DNA from: Achatina immaculata
Lineage: Eukaryota > Mollusca > Gastropoda > Stylommatophora > Achatinidae
Direction of reading: 5' to 3'
Length of the DNA: 64,000 nucleotides
Assembly: GCA_009760885.1 (NCBI GenBank)
Contig: CM019696.1
Span: 43,198,221-43,262,220, forward strand
The position numbers and the translations under genes were made by a program. This document shows, piece by piece, positions 35,351 to 47,436 of the stretch (positions are counted from its first letter, which is position 1; each line of letters begins with the position of its first letter). Under the pieces are notes generated by a model. The model worked only from the letters and a program-made list of their open reading frames with translations. It was not told where the DNA came from and ran no database searches.

Positions 35351-35466
35351 GGCCCCAACCACAGAGGCAGGCCCCAACCGCAGAGGCAGGCCCCAACCAC
35401 AGAGGCAGGCCCCAACCACAGAGGCAGGCCCCAACCACAGAGGCAGGCCCCAACCACAGAGGCAAA
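35351..35466. repeat. 19-bp array inside GIY-YIG coding region, 6 units
   Basis: GGCCCCAACCACAGAGGCA at 19-bp spacing (35351, 35370, 35389). Copy 1 has one such segment, encoding PNHRG. Because 19 is not a multiple of three, the array shifts the frame. Confidence 0.95.
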
Positions 35467-35689
35467 TCTGATTTTCTGGTAACAGCCATCAAACAGTGTC
35501 ACGCCGATGATAAAAGCCGCCTAGCGCTTGCAAACCGCTACATTCATGAATATTGGACCCTGGAACCACATGGTTTGAACTCACAATTCAGTTACACCTA
35601 ACATTCCCCTCTACCACAAGTATATTTCCTCTGTACCAAGTTCCACTTCTTTCTCACTTGCTACACATATTTCAATATCTCATCACGAC

Positions 35690-36165
35690 ATCAGATTACA
35701 ACCCCTCTACCTCATCACGACATCAGATTACAACCCCTCTACCTCATAACGACATCAGATTACAACCCCTCTACCTCATCACGACGTCAGATTACAACCC
35801 CTCTACCTCATCACGACGTCAGATTACAACCATCTCATCACTACATCAGATTACAACCCCTCTACCTCATCACTACATCAGATTACAATCCCTCTACCTC
35901 ATCACGACGTCAGATTACAACCCCTCTACCTCATCACTACATCAGATTACAACCCCTCTACCTCATCACTACATCAGATTACAACCCCTCTACCTCATCA
36001 CGACGTCAGATTACAACCCCTCTACCTCATCACTACATCAGATTACAACCCCTCTACCTCATCACTACATCAGATTACAACCCCTCTACCCCATCACGAC
36101 ATCAGATTACAACCCCTCTACCTCATCAAGACATCAGATTACAACCCCTCTACCCCCAGCTGCAA
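35690..36165. repeat. 32-bp array inside GIY-YIG element, about 15 units
   Basis: CATCAGATTACAACCCCTCT plus ACCTCATCACGA, 32-bp spacing. Copy 1 has one such segment (minus strand, near 20095-20120). Confidence 0.95.
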
Positions 36166-36366
36166 TCACATATTCCACCTTCTCCTGGCTAGATTACCAT
36201 TATACTACTCTCCACCTCCCTTCATTTACGACCCACATATCACACATCACAAGTCTCCATGTAAACATTCTCATCACTCCACCATGCGCAGTTCTGGACA
36301 CAGCCTCTTACAAGTCACAGTTAAGTGCTCCATTTATTTTATTTATTCTAAATTCTCCATTCCTAC

Positions 36367-36625
36367 TTTGTACATAGCCTTCATGTTCTCTCATATGTTA
36401 TCTTTGTACATAGTGTTCATGTTCTCTCATATGTTATCTTTGTACATAGCGTTCATGTTCTCTCATATGTTATCTTTGTACATAGCATTCATGTTCTCTC
36501 ATATGTTATCTTTGTACATAGCCTTCATGTGCTCTCATATGTTATCTTTGTATATAGTATTTATGTGCATTCATATGTTATCTTTGTACATAGCCTTCAT
36601 GTGCTCTCATATGTTATCTTCTCTC
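36367..36625. repeat. 36-bp array at 3' end of GIY-YIG element, about 7 units
   Basis: TTTGTACATAGCCTTCATGT plus TCTCTCATATGTTATC. Copy 1 has one decayed equivalent (TTTTACATAGTATTCGTGTG on the minus strand, near 19893-19912). Confidence 0.92.
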
Positions 36626-36854
36626 TCTATTTCTTCGTCTTGTATGTTTTGTAAGATTAAGGTTCACACAGACACGTCACAACTGTGTGCTGGTTAATTA
36701 ACGAAGCTGCTCCTACTTGTTTCCTAATTTACACATTTTCTTAGCCAGAAGTATTCATATAAGTAAATTTACGGTTCTCGTCAAATGTTTTTTTTTGTTG
36801 TCAGTTTAAGATTTTCCTAACACAAAAAAGGAGCTTGGAGAGAGCCACATGTCT

Positions 36855-38805
36855 CAGTCAGCGTCAGTCAGTGTCACCCATTCTTAGTCAGTGTCACCCA
36901 TTCTTAGTCAGTTTCACCCATTGTCAATAAGTGTCTGTCAGGGTCAATTAGTGGTAGACAGTGTCAGTAAGTGTCACCGATTGTTAGTCAGTGTACCCGA
37001 TTGTCAGTCAGTGTCACCCATTTTTAGTCACTGTCACCTATTATCAGTCAGTGTCACCCAGTGTTAGTCAGTGTCACCCATTGTCAGTTAGTGTCACCCA
37101 TTTTCAGTCACTGTCACCCAATGTTAGTCAGTATCACCCATTATCAGTCAGTGTCACCCATTGTTAGTCAGTGTCACCCATTATTAGTCAGTGTCAGTCA
37201 GTGGTAGAAAGTGTCGATCAGTGTCAGTCAGTGTCAATTATCGGTAGAAAATGTCAGTCAGTGTCACCCATTGTCAGTCAGTGTCACGCATTGTTAGTCA
37301 GTGTCACCCATTATCAGTCATTGTCACCCATTGTCAGTCAGTGTTACCCATTGTCAGACAGTGTTTGTCAGTGTCAGCCATGTCAGTCAGTGTCTACCAT
37401 TGTTAGTCAGTTTCACTCATTGTTAGTCAGTGTCACCCATTGTCAGTCAGTGCCACCCATTGTAAGTCTGTGTTACCCATTGTCATGAGTGTTAGTCAGT
37501 ATCAGCCATGTCAGTCAGTGTCTACCATTGTTAGTCAGTGTCATCCATTGTTAGTCAGTGTCACCCATTGTCAGTCAGTGCCACCCATTGTAAGTCTGTG
37601 TTACCCATTGTCAGTGAGTGTTAGTCAGTGTCACCCATTGTCAGTCAGTGTTACACATTGTTAGTCAGTGTCACCCATTGTATGTCAGTGTCAGTCAATG
37701 ACACCCATTGTCAGTCAGTGTCACCCATTGTCTGTCAGTGTTAGTCAGTGTCACCCATTGTCAGTCAGTGTTAGTCAGTGACAGCCATTGTCAGTCAGTT
37801 TTAGTCAATGTCATCCGTTGTTAGTCAGTGTCACCCATTGTCAGTCAGTGTCAGTCACTGTCATCCATTGTCAGTCAGTGTCACCCGTTGTCAATCATTG
37901 TTAGTCAACGTCACCCATTGTAAGTCAGTGTTAATCAGTGTCATCCGTTCTTAGTCATTGTTAGCCAGTGTCAGTCAGGGTCACCCAATGTTAGTCAGTG
38001 TCACCCATTGTTAGTCAATGTCACCCATTATTAGTTAGTGTCACCCATTGTTAGTCAATGTCACCCACTGTTAGTCAGTGTCACCCATTATTAGTCAGTG
38101 TCACCCGTTGTTAATCAGTGTCATTCAGTGTTAGTCAGTGTCACCCATTGTTAGCCAGTGTCACCCATTATTAGTCAGTGTCGCCCGTTGTTAATCAGTG
38201 TCATTCAGTGTTAGTCAGTGTCACCCATTGTTAGCCAGTGTCACCCATTATTAGTCAGTGTCACCCATTATTAGTCAGTGTCGCCCGTTGTTAATCAGTG
38301 TCATTCAGTGTTAGTCAGTGTCACCCATTGTTAGCCAGTGTCACCCATTATTAGCCAGTGTCACCCATTGTTAGCCAGTGTCACCCATTATTAGTCAGTT
38401 TCTCCCATTGTTAGTCAGTGTCACCCATTGTTAGTCAATGTCACCCATTATTAGTCATTGTCACCCATTGTTAGTCAGTGTCGCCCGTTGTTAGTCAATG
38501 TCACCCATTGTTAGTCAGTGTCGCCCGTTGTTAGTCAATGTCACCCATTGTTAGTCAGTGTCGCCCGTTGTTAGTCAATGTCACCCATTGTTAGTCAGTG
38601 TCGCCCGTTGTTAGTCAATGTCACCCATTGTTAATCAGTGTCACCTATTGTTAGTCAGTGTCATTCAGTGTTAGTCAGTGTCACCCAGTGTTAGTCAGTG
38701 TCATTCAGTGTTAGTCAGTGTCACTTATTGTTAGTCGGTGTCACTCAGTGTCAGGCAGTGTCAGGCAGTGTCAGGCAATGTCAGCCAGTGTCAGCCAGTG
38801 TTCAG
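36855..38805. repeat. 20-bp minisatellite, about 97 units
   Basis: CAGTGTCACCCATTGTTAGT at 20-bp spacing with many variants. Local higher-order groups occur: an 80-bp-scale block with TCGCCCGTTGTTAATCAGTG at 38090-38340, and a 40-bp dimer (GTCGCCCGTTGTTAGTCAAT) repeated about four times at 38480-38620. Confidence 0.95.
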
Positions 38806-39049
38806 TTATAAATGTAGAATACACAAAGAGAAGTGAGATATGAATGACTGAACCAATAGGAATGAGAGATGAACGACTGAAGAGGACGTGAAGAGAGAAC
38901 GAGACAGACAGCAGGTCCTAACCAGGACAGAAAGTTTCCATAATAATGAAAGTGTTTGTCGCTTCGTGGTCGACAATCTTTTCATCTTTGTTGTCTGCAG
39001 GTCGATATAATCGTTGCTCGCTTTCTTTTGTTTCTGGACGAATCTAGTT

Positions 39050-39265
39050 TTTCATGCACACAAACACACATACACACAGACACCCCTCCACACACACACT
39101 CTCTCTCACATACCCACACTCACACATACTCTCTCTCTCTCACATACCCACATTCACACACACACACACTCTCTCTCTCATACCCACACTCACACACACA
39201 CACTCTCTCTCTCACATACCCACACTCACACACACGCCCAAACACACACACACACACACTGTAGA
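39050..39265. repeat. CA/CT-rich simple repeat
   Basis: Runs of CACACA alternating with CTCTCTCTCACATACCCACA. HTHT-type frames are artefacts. Confidence 0.93.
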
Positions 39266-39324
39266 TTCTGGATTTAAAAATCCGACGTGGAAACTGTCAA
39301 AGGTCTTCTTCTGTTCGACCCGAG

Positions 39325-39620
39325 TTATGTGTGGGTATATGTATGAGTGTGTGGGTGTATGTATGAGTGTGTGGGTGTATGTATGAGTGTGTGGGTGTAT
39401 TTATGAGTGTGTGGGTGTATTTATGATTGTGTTGATATATTTATAAGTGTGTGGGTATATTTATGAATGTGTTGATGTGGTAGATTAATGAGCTTATGGG
39501 TGTGTGTATATTTATAAGTGTGTAGGTTTGTGCATGTTTTGTGGGTGTGGTAGATTTATGAGCGTGTGAGTGTGTGTATGTTTATGTGAGTGTAGGTATG
39601 TGTGTATGTGTAAGATCCTC
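39325..39620. repeat. 20-bp GT-rich minisatellite, degenerate
   Basis: GTGTGGGTGTATGTATGAGT repeated, decaying to the right. Its GT-rich strand is opposite to the CA-rich tract at 39050-39265, so the two could pair as an imperfect inverted repeat. Confidence 0.85.
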
Positions 39621-39834
39621 TCATCTTCTATTTCTACACATACGAGAAGAACTGTAGCAACCATTTCAGATTCTGTTATTTCCCATAAATAAAAACAAAC
39701 AACACAAAATGTAACGGGCTTCGATTTCTTCAAGCACAAAATGTTCATTACTTTTCTAATATTGTTTTTAACTTCTAAGATCGAATTATAGACTAGAAAT
39801 AGAACGGTTATATTGATCATGAGTATCAAATTAT

Positions 39835-40025
39835 TTCTTGACTTGCCTCAACATATTTTCTTGACTTGTCACAATATCTTTTCTTGACTTGTCTCAACAT
39901 ATTTTCTTGACTTGTCTCAACATCTTTTCTTGGCTTGTCTCAACATCTTTTTTTGGCTTGTCTCAACATCTTTTATTGACTTGTCTCAATATCTTTTCTT
40001 GACTTGTCTCAAAATCTTTTCTTGA
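39835..40025. repeat. 23-bp minisatellite, about 8 units
   Basis: TCTTGACTTGTCTCAACATC plus TTT. Flanked on both sides by about 200-280 bp of single-copy sequence with no gene seen. Confidence 0.93.
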
Positions 40026-40307
40026 CTTTGATTGGCATGATTGAACTTTACTAGCAAAGAATGAAGAATTGTCAGGCAGGTCCTCGAAAATTCTGCCTCT
40101 GTCTCTCATTATTCGATTGTCTCATTCTTTCAGTTTAATTCGAGTAAAGAAAAACATCAGGAGCATAAGTCAAATGTCAAATAACAAAACAACTATCCTC
40201 TTGTCCAAACATTCACAAATATATCATAAGTAATACTTCACATTAACTTAATACCACATTCTCACCCCACACACCTACAACGAAATCTTCTCATACTTTG
40301 AGAAAGA

Positions 40308-41985
40308 AATATGGATGGATGGATGGATGGACAGATAGTAGATGTATGTATGTATGCATGGATGGATGGATGGATGGATGGATGGATAGGTAGTAGATGT
40401 ATATATGCATGGATGGATGGATGGATGAATGCGAAGTTGTATGGATAGATGGATGCAAGAAGTATGTAAGCATGGATGGATGGATGGATTGATGGTTAGA
40501 TAGATGTATCAATGGATGGATGGATGTATGAATGATAGATGGATGGATGGATTGATGGATGTAATGATGGATGGATGATGGATGAATGGGTGGATGGGTG
40601 GTTAGACGGATGGATGGCAGATACATGTATGTACAGATGAATGGTAGATGTATGGATGGATGGTTGATAGATATATGGATTGTGTATGGATGGATGGATG
40701 GTAGATGGGTGCATGAATGGATGGATGGTAGATGTATTGATGGTGGAAGTATGGGTGAAAGATATATAGATGATGTATGTATTGATGTATGGATGTATGG
40801 ATGGATGTGTGGATGGATGTAAGGATGAATGGATGTTAGATGTATGGATGTTGATGGATGGATGGTAGAAATATGGATAGTGGGTGGATGGATAGAAGGT
40901 AGATGTATGGATGGATGGATAGTAAATGTATGGATGATGGATGTATGGATGGTAGATGGATGGATGTATAGATGGATGTTTGAATAGATGTATAGATGAA
41001 TGGATGGTAGAAATATGGATGGTGGATTTATTGATGGATTATAGATGTATCGATGGATGGATGGTAGATGCATGGATGATGGATGTGTGAATGGATGTGT
41101 GAATGGATGGATGAATGGATGTTTGGATGGACTGATGGATGGATGTATGGTTGGATGGATGAGTGGTAGATTTATGGATGGTGTATGGATGGATAGTAGA
41201 TGTATGAATGGAATTATTATAGAAATATGGACGGTGGATAAATGGATGGTAGATGTATGGATAGATGGATTGTAGATGTCTTAACTTGTATGGATGGTAG
41301 ATAGTTGGATGTATAGATGGATGTATAAATGGATGAATTGATGAATTGATAGTAGAAATATGGATGGTGGTTGGATGGTAGATGTATCGATGGATTGATG
41401 GCGGATGTATATATGGATGGATGGATGTATAGATATAATAATGGATGGGTGTATGGATGTTTGGATGAATGGATGGAAGGATGTATGGATGGATGTATAG
41501 ATGTATGGATTGACGGATGGATGGATGGATGGATGGGTGGATGGATGGATGGATGGCTGGATGTATGGATGTATGAATAGCGAGGTGGATAGTTAAGTGG
41601 AATGAAGGATGAATGGATGGATAGATGATGGAATGATGGATGTGTGGATGGATGATGGAATGATGGATAGATGGACGGATGGATGGATGATGGAATGATG
41701 GATGGATGGATAGATGGACGGATGGATGGATGATGGATTGATGGATGGATGGATTGATGGATGGTTGTATGAATGGATGGATGGTTGGATGATGGAATGA
41801 TGGATGGATGAATGGATGGTTGGATGGTTGGATGGATGGATGGATGGATGAATGAATGAATGGATGGATGTATGGATGGATGGTTAGATGGTTGGATGGA
41901 TGGATGAATGGATGGATGGAATGATGGATGGATGGATGGATGGATGGATGGATGGATGGATGGATGGATGGATGGATGGCATTTA
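40308..41985. repeat. (GATG)n-based array of about 1.7 kb
   Basis: GGATGGAT tetranucleotides interspersed with TGTATGGATG and GTAGATGTATGGATGGAT. The right end (41930-41975) is a pure uninterrupted tetranucleotide run, while the left and centre are degenerate. Long minus-strand HPSI-type frames are artefacts. Confidence 0.96.
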
Positions 41986-42269
41986 ACATAAGACTTTTCA
42001 TTACCCAAGATAAACCGACTACACTTTTCACTGTTAGTCTGGTAATAAATGAAAAGAGTGAGCCTACACAAAATAAAGTTAACAAACTCTTACATTCTTC
42101 TTCTAATCACATATTCAACAACATAACTTTCTCACTCATTTCTTGTCTATATGCACTCAACACCATGAATTGACTGTTTTCATATAATAAATATTACATA
42201 TAATAACATACTGCATATAAAACATATTATATATAATAACATTATAATATGCTTTTTCAGTGGAATGAC

Positions 42270-42629
42270 TGATGTATGTTAGTGTGTGCAATGAATGATG
42301 TATGTTAGTTGTGAGCGTAGTGACAGATGTATGTTTGTGTAATGACAGATGCATGTTAGTTGTATGTGTAATGACGATGTATGTTATTTTGCGTGTACTG
42401 ACTGATGTATGTTAGTTGTATGTGTAATGACGATGTATGTTATTTTGCGTGTACTGACTGATGTATGTTAGTTCTGTGTAATGACATATATGTTAGTTGT
42501 TTGTATGTAATGACAATTGCATGTCATTTGTGTACATGTAATGACAGATATATGTTAGTATGTACATATGATGACAGATATTTATTAGTTTTGTGAATGT
42601 AAGGACAGATATATGTTTGTATGTGCATG

Positions 42630-42674
<45 letters not shown>

Positions 42675-43680
42675 TATATGTATATAATGACAGATGTATG
42701 TTAGTTGTGTGTGTAATGACAGATGTATGTTAGTTGTGTGTGTAATGACAGATGTATGTTAGTTGTGTGTAATGACTGAAGGTTATTAGAGTGTGTATGC
42801 AATGACTGATATGTGTTAGGTGTGTGTGTAGTTGCAGATGTATGTTAGTGTGTGTTTCTTATGCAGAGATATGTTGGTGTGTATGTGTAGTTACAGATGC
42901 ATTTTAGTGTGTGTCTGTAATGACATTTGTATGTCAGTATGTGGGTGTAATGTCAGATGTATGTTAGAATGTGTCTAATGACAGATGTATGTTAGTGTGT
43001 GTATAATGATAAACGTATGTTAGTGTGTGTGTGTGTGTAATGGTAGATTTATGTCAATGTGTGTATCTAATGACATATGTATGTTAGTTTGTGTAATGAC
43101 AGATGTATGTAATTGTGTGTGTAATGACATAGGTATTCTAACTGTGTTTGTATTAACAGTTGTATGTAATTGTGTGTGTAATGACAGATGTATGTTATTG
43201 TGTCTGTATTGATAATGTATGTTTATTGTAGGTTTGTAATGACTGATGTATGTTAGTGTTTGTGTGTAATGACTGATGTACTATAGTGTTTGTGTGTAAT
43301 GACTGATGTATGTTAGTGTTTGTGTGTAATGACTGATGTACGTTAGTATTTGGGATAATGACTGATGAATGTTAGTTATGTTTGTAATGACTGATGAATA
43401 TTAGTTTGTGTGTGTAATGACTGATGTATATTATTTTGTGTGTGTAATGACTGATGTATATTAATTTGTGTGTATCACGACTAATGTATGTTAATTATGT
43501 TTGTAATGATTGATGTATGTTAGTGTGTGAATAATGACTAATGTATATTCGTTTGTGTGTAATGACTGATGTATATTAGTTTGTGTGTAATGACTGATGT
43601 ATATTAGTTTGTGTGTAATGACTGATGTATATTATTTTGTGTGTGTAGTGACTGATGTATGTTAGTGTGTTTGTGATGAC
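42270..43680. repeat. Degenerate repeat of about 28-30 bp
   Basis: GTAATGACTGATGTATGTTA followed by GTGTGTGT of variable length. An (AT)n run lies at about 42636-42670. Irregular spacing indicates an old array. Confidence 0.88.
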
Positions 43681-43839
43681 CAGTGCTATATAACATAATT
43701 TTTTATTGCTAAAGTTCTCCATTCTTGTAGAACTGTCATTGTTTATTGAGACAGAGAAATATAAACTTCAGTGATTGTTAGGAAAAAAATGTTTATTTTT
43801 ATTTTAGTTTAACGAACTGAAGTCACAACTAGTGATCAG
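43681..43839. other. Single-copy island inside the ATGACTGATGTATG array
   Basis: About 160 bp of A+T-rich sequence separates two stretches of the same repeat family (42270-43680 and 43840-44010). It looks like an insertion or the original spacer. No inverted repeats or target duplication were found by eye. Confidence 0.4.
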
Positions 43840-44010
43840 TATGGAAGACTGATGTATGTTATTATGTGTGTAATGATTGATGTATGTGTGTAATGTTTGA
43901 TGTATGTGTGTAATGTTTGATGTATGTGTAATGATTGATGTATGTGTGTAATGTTTGATGTATGTGTGTAATGATTGATGTATGTGTGTAATGATTGATG
44001 TATGTTATGT
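43840..44010. repeat. 20-bp minisatellite related to 42270-43680
   Basis: GTAATGATTGATGTATGTGT, about 8 units. Confidence 0.88.
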
Positions 44011-44094
44011 AATTTCATCCCCAAGAAGACTGTTGTAAACATTACTTGTGTGGTGTATACATTTCTGTTTACCAATCAGTTTATTTTATCATTT

Positions 44095-44930
44095 ATTAGA
44101 GCGTCCATTGTGTTTAAATATTAGAGTGTCAGTTGTGTTTAAATATTAGAGTGTCCATTGTGTTTAAATATTAGAGTGTCAGTTGTGTTTAAATATTAGA
44201 GTGTCCATTGTGTTTAAATATTAGAGTGTCAGTTGTGTTTAAATATTAGAGTGTCTATTGTGTTTAAATATTAGAGTGTCAGTTGTGTTTAAATATTAGA
44301 GTGTCCATAGTGTTTAAATATTAGAGTGTCAGTTGTGTTTAAATATTAGAGTGTACATTGCATTTAAATATTAGAGTGTACATTGTGTTTAAATATTAGT
44401 GTCCATTGTGTTTAAATATTAGAGTGTCAGTTGTGTTTAAATATTAGAGTGTCCATTGTGTTTAAATATTAGAGTGTCCATTGTGTTTAAATATTAGAGT
44501 GTACATCAAATTTAAATATTAGAGTGTCCATTGTGTTTAAATATTAGTGTCCATTGTGTTTAAATATTAGAGTGTCAGTTGTGTTTAAATATTAGAGTGT
44601 CCATTGTGTTTAAATATTTGAGTGTCCATTGTGTTTAAATATTAAAGTGTCAGTTGTGTTTAAGTATTAGATTCCATTGTGTTTAAATATTAGAGTCCAT
44701 TGTGTTTAAATATTAGAGTGTCAGTTGTGTTTAAATATTAGTGTCCATTGTGTTTAAATATTAGAGTTTCTATTGTGTTTAAATATTAAAGTGTCCATTG
44801 TGTTTAAATATTAGAGTCCATTGTGTTTAAATATTAGAGTCCATTGTGTTTAAATATTAGAGTCCATTGTGTTTAATATTAGAGTCCATTGTGTTTAAAT
44901 ATTAGAGTCCATTGTGTTTAAATATTAGAC
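44095..44930. repeat. 25-bp minisatellite, about 34 units
   Basis: ATTAGAGTGTCCATTGTGTT plus TAAAT. On the left, CCATTG and CAGTTG variants alternate, giving a 50-bp dimer (44100-44340). On the right, shortened 21-bp units (TTAGAGTCCATT) dominate. Confidence 0.95.
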
Positions 44931-44999
44931 TGGCTGTCCAATCTGGCTTGCTGTCTACTTTGTTGTGTACTAGATGTCTAAAGTATATTTATTTTTTCT

Positions 45000-45255
45000 G
45001 TGTAATGAAATGTTGTACTCTTTTCCTGTGTAATGAAATGTTGTAATCTGTTCCTGCATAATGAAATGTTGTGCTCTGTTCCTGCATAATGAAATGTTGT
45101 ACTCTGTTCCTGCATAATGAAATTTACTCTGTTCCTTCATAATGAAATATTGTACTCTGTTCCTGCATAATGAAATATTGTACTCTGTTCCTGCATAATG
45201 AAATGTTGTACTCTGTTCCTGCATAATGAAATGTTGTACTCTGTTCCTGAGTAAA
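45000..45255. repeat. 28-bp minisatellite, about 9 units
   Basis: GTACTCTGTTCCTGCATAAT plus GAAATGTT. The following 45256-45534 is single-copy with nothing recognised. Confidence 0.94.
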
Positions 45256-45534
45256 TACAACTGTCAAAGCCTCACTCTTACACCTCTAATGTGCCGCCCC
45301 CTCATGTCTTCCTAGATACTCTGTGTTGTCTGAGTGAACTTTGATGTTTGAGTTCTTTATGTGCACTGTTTGTCAGGTAGACTTCTGAGGAGAATCATCC
45401 AGTATTCTAAAGCCTCATCAGGCTCACATACCTGACACACAAGGTGAAGGTTCAAGGCTTGCAAATCTTTCAGAAATAATTCCAAACTTTCAAAAACTTC
45501 TCAACGTAAAATATTCATGTTAGACCCACCTCCT

Positions 45535-46365
45535 GTCCACATTCAGCACATCAGATAGTGATAACTCACTTCATACCCACATTCAGCACATCAGATAGTG
45601 ATAACTCACTTCATACCCACATTCAGCACTTCAGATAGTGATAACTCACTTCATACCCACATTCAGCACATCAGATAGTGATAACCCACTTCATACCCAC
45701 ATTCAGCACATCAGATAGTGATAACCCACTTCATACCCACATTCAGCACTTCAGATAGTGATAACCCACTTCATACCCACATTCAGCTCTTCAGATAGTG
45801 ATAACTCACTTCATACCTACATTCAGATCTTCAGATAGTGATAACCCACTTAATACCCACATTCAGCTCTTCAGATAGTGATAACTCACTTCATACCCAC
45901 ATTCAGCTCTTCAGATAGTGATAACCCACTTCATACCCACATTCAGCTTTTCAGATAGTGATAACCCACTTCATATCCACATTCAGCTCTTCAGATAGTG
46001 ATAACCCACTTCATATCCACATTCAGCTTTTCAGATAGTGATAACCCACTTCATACCCACATTCAGCTCTTTAGATGGTGATAACCCACTTCATATCCAC
46101 ATTCAGCTCTTCAGATAGTGGTAACTCACTTCATACCCACATTCAGCACATCAGATAGTGATAACCCACTTCATACCCACATTCAGCACATCAGATAGTG
46201 ATAACCCATTTCATACCCACATTTAGCACATCAGATAGTGATAACCCATTTCATACCCACATTCAGCACATCAGATAGTGATAACCCACTTCGTGCCCAC
46301 ATTCAGCACGTCAGATAGTGATAACCCACTTCGTATCCGCATTCAGCACATCAGATAGTGATAAC
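45535..46365. repeat. 40-bp minisatellite, about 21 units
   Basis: CCCACATTCAGCACATCAGA plus TAGTGATAACCCACTTCATA at exact 40-bp spacing. CACATC types flank a CTCTTC-type centre. About 240 bp of single-copy sequence follows. Confidence 0.96.
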
Positions 46366-46604
46366 TTAAATATTTTCTGTATTAGAACAAGAATGCTCGA
46401 GAGATATGCAGCAAACACGTTAAAGCAGTAATAGTCATAAATATATTGTATGTAACTGATTGTCTCAGTAACAGCAGTAACAAAGCAGTCAAAGTACCAG
46501 TTCTAAGTACCGTATTAATAGTTGCAGTAATATCAGTGATATTTCTAGTTGTACAGTAACGTTTGTATTAATACCAGTCATATCAATAATGATATCATTT
46601 TCAG

Positions 46605-47180
46605 AAGTTGTATTTTATTTTGTACAGAATTCTGACAATGAAAGAAGTTGTATTTATTACAAAAGCCTGACAATGAAAAAAAGTTGTATTTATTTAAAAA
46701 GTCTAATAATGAAAGAAGTTGTATTTATTACAAAAGTCTAACACTGAAAGAAGTTGTATTTATTACAAAAGTCTAACACTGAAAGAAGTTGTATTTATTA
46801 CAAAAGTCTAACACTGAAAGAAGTTGTATTTATTACAAAAGTCTAACACTGAAAGAAGTTGTATTTATTACAAAAGTCTGACACTGAAAGAAGTTGTATT
46901 TATGACAAAAGTCTGACACTGAAAGAAGTTGTATTTATGACAAAAGTCTGACACTGAAAGAAGTTGTATTTATGACAAAAGTCTGACACTGAAAGAAGTT
47001 GTATTTATGACAAAAGTCTGACACTGAAAGAAGTTGTATTTATGACAAAAGTCTGACACTGAAAGAAGTTGTATTTATGACAAAAGTCTGACACTGAAAG
47101 AAGTTGTATTTATGACAAAAGTCTGACACTGAAAGAAGTTGTATTTATGACAAAAGTCTGACAATGATAGAAAGAAGCGT
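46605..47180. repeat. 35-bp minisatellite, about 16 units
   Basis: GAAAGAAGTTGTATTTATGA plus CAAAAGTCTGACACT. A TTAC/CTAAC sub-block on the left is followed by a homogeneous TGAC/CTGAC sub-block on the right, as expected from two amplification rounds. Confidence 0.95.
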
Positions 47181-47436
47181 CATAATCTTTCGTGATTTAT
47201 TCAGTCTATGCACTTGACAAATCTCACATTCCTTCATTGCAACCAAAATTGAAAGCTATTTAACATTTTTAAACTGAAAAACGGGAGTTTTCTTCCATTT
47301 TTTAGGCATTTTGAACACAAGGAGCAGCTTAAGATAACAGCTGTAGTGTCAGGGAGATCTACCTGTTATCGTTGTGCCTAATGTACGTTATTTTATAGAT
47401 TTGTGATCACTGGCTAAGGCTTGTATTTGCACTAAT

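Larger units (their letters stand above)
35241..36700 (+). pseudogene. GIY-YIG (Penelope-like) element copy 2, carrying three minisatellites
   Basis: Plus-strand frame from about 35252: TYIVETGLRLGDRIQKHLYD (GIY-YIG nuclease core, with the YIGETG motif changed to YIVETG), then ITQHASKPIPNHFNGPNHRG. A 19-bp array follows, then FLVTAIKQCHAD, NRYIHEYWTLEPHGLNSQFS and a stop near 35600. The untranslated 3' part matches copy 1 (19500-20430, minus) and includes CACCATGCGCA, TTTGTACATAG and TCTCTCTATTTCTTCG. Arrays at 35351-35466, 35690-36165 and 36367-36625 are absent (single-copy) in copy 1. The LINE at 34819-35231 inserted immediately upstream. The reverse transcriptase part is missing. Confidence 0.8.

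Noticed and set aside
40291..42085. Long minus-strand HPSI-repeat frames that might look like a structural protein
   Set aside because: Pure consequence of a GATG tetranucleotide array; no unique N- or C-terminal domain.
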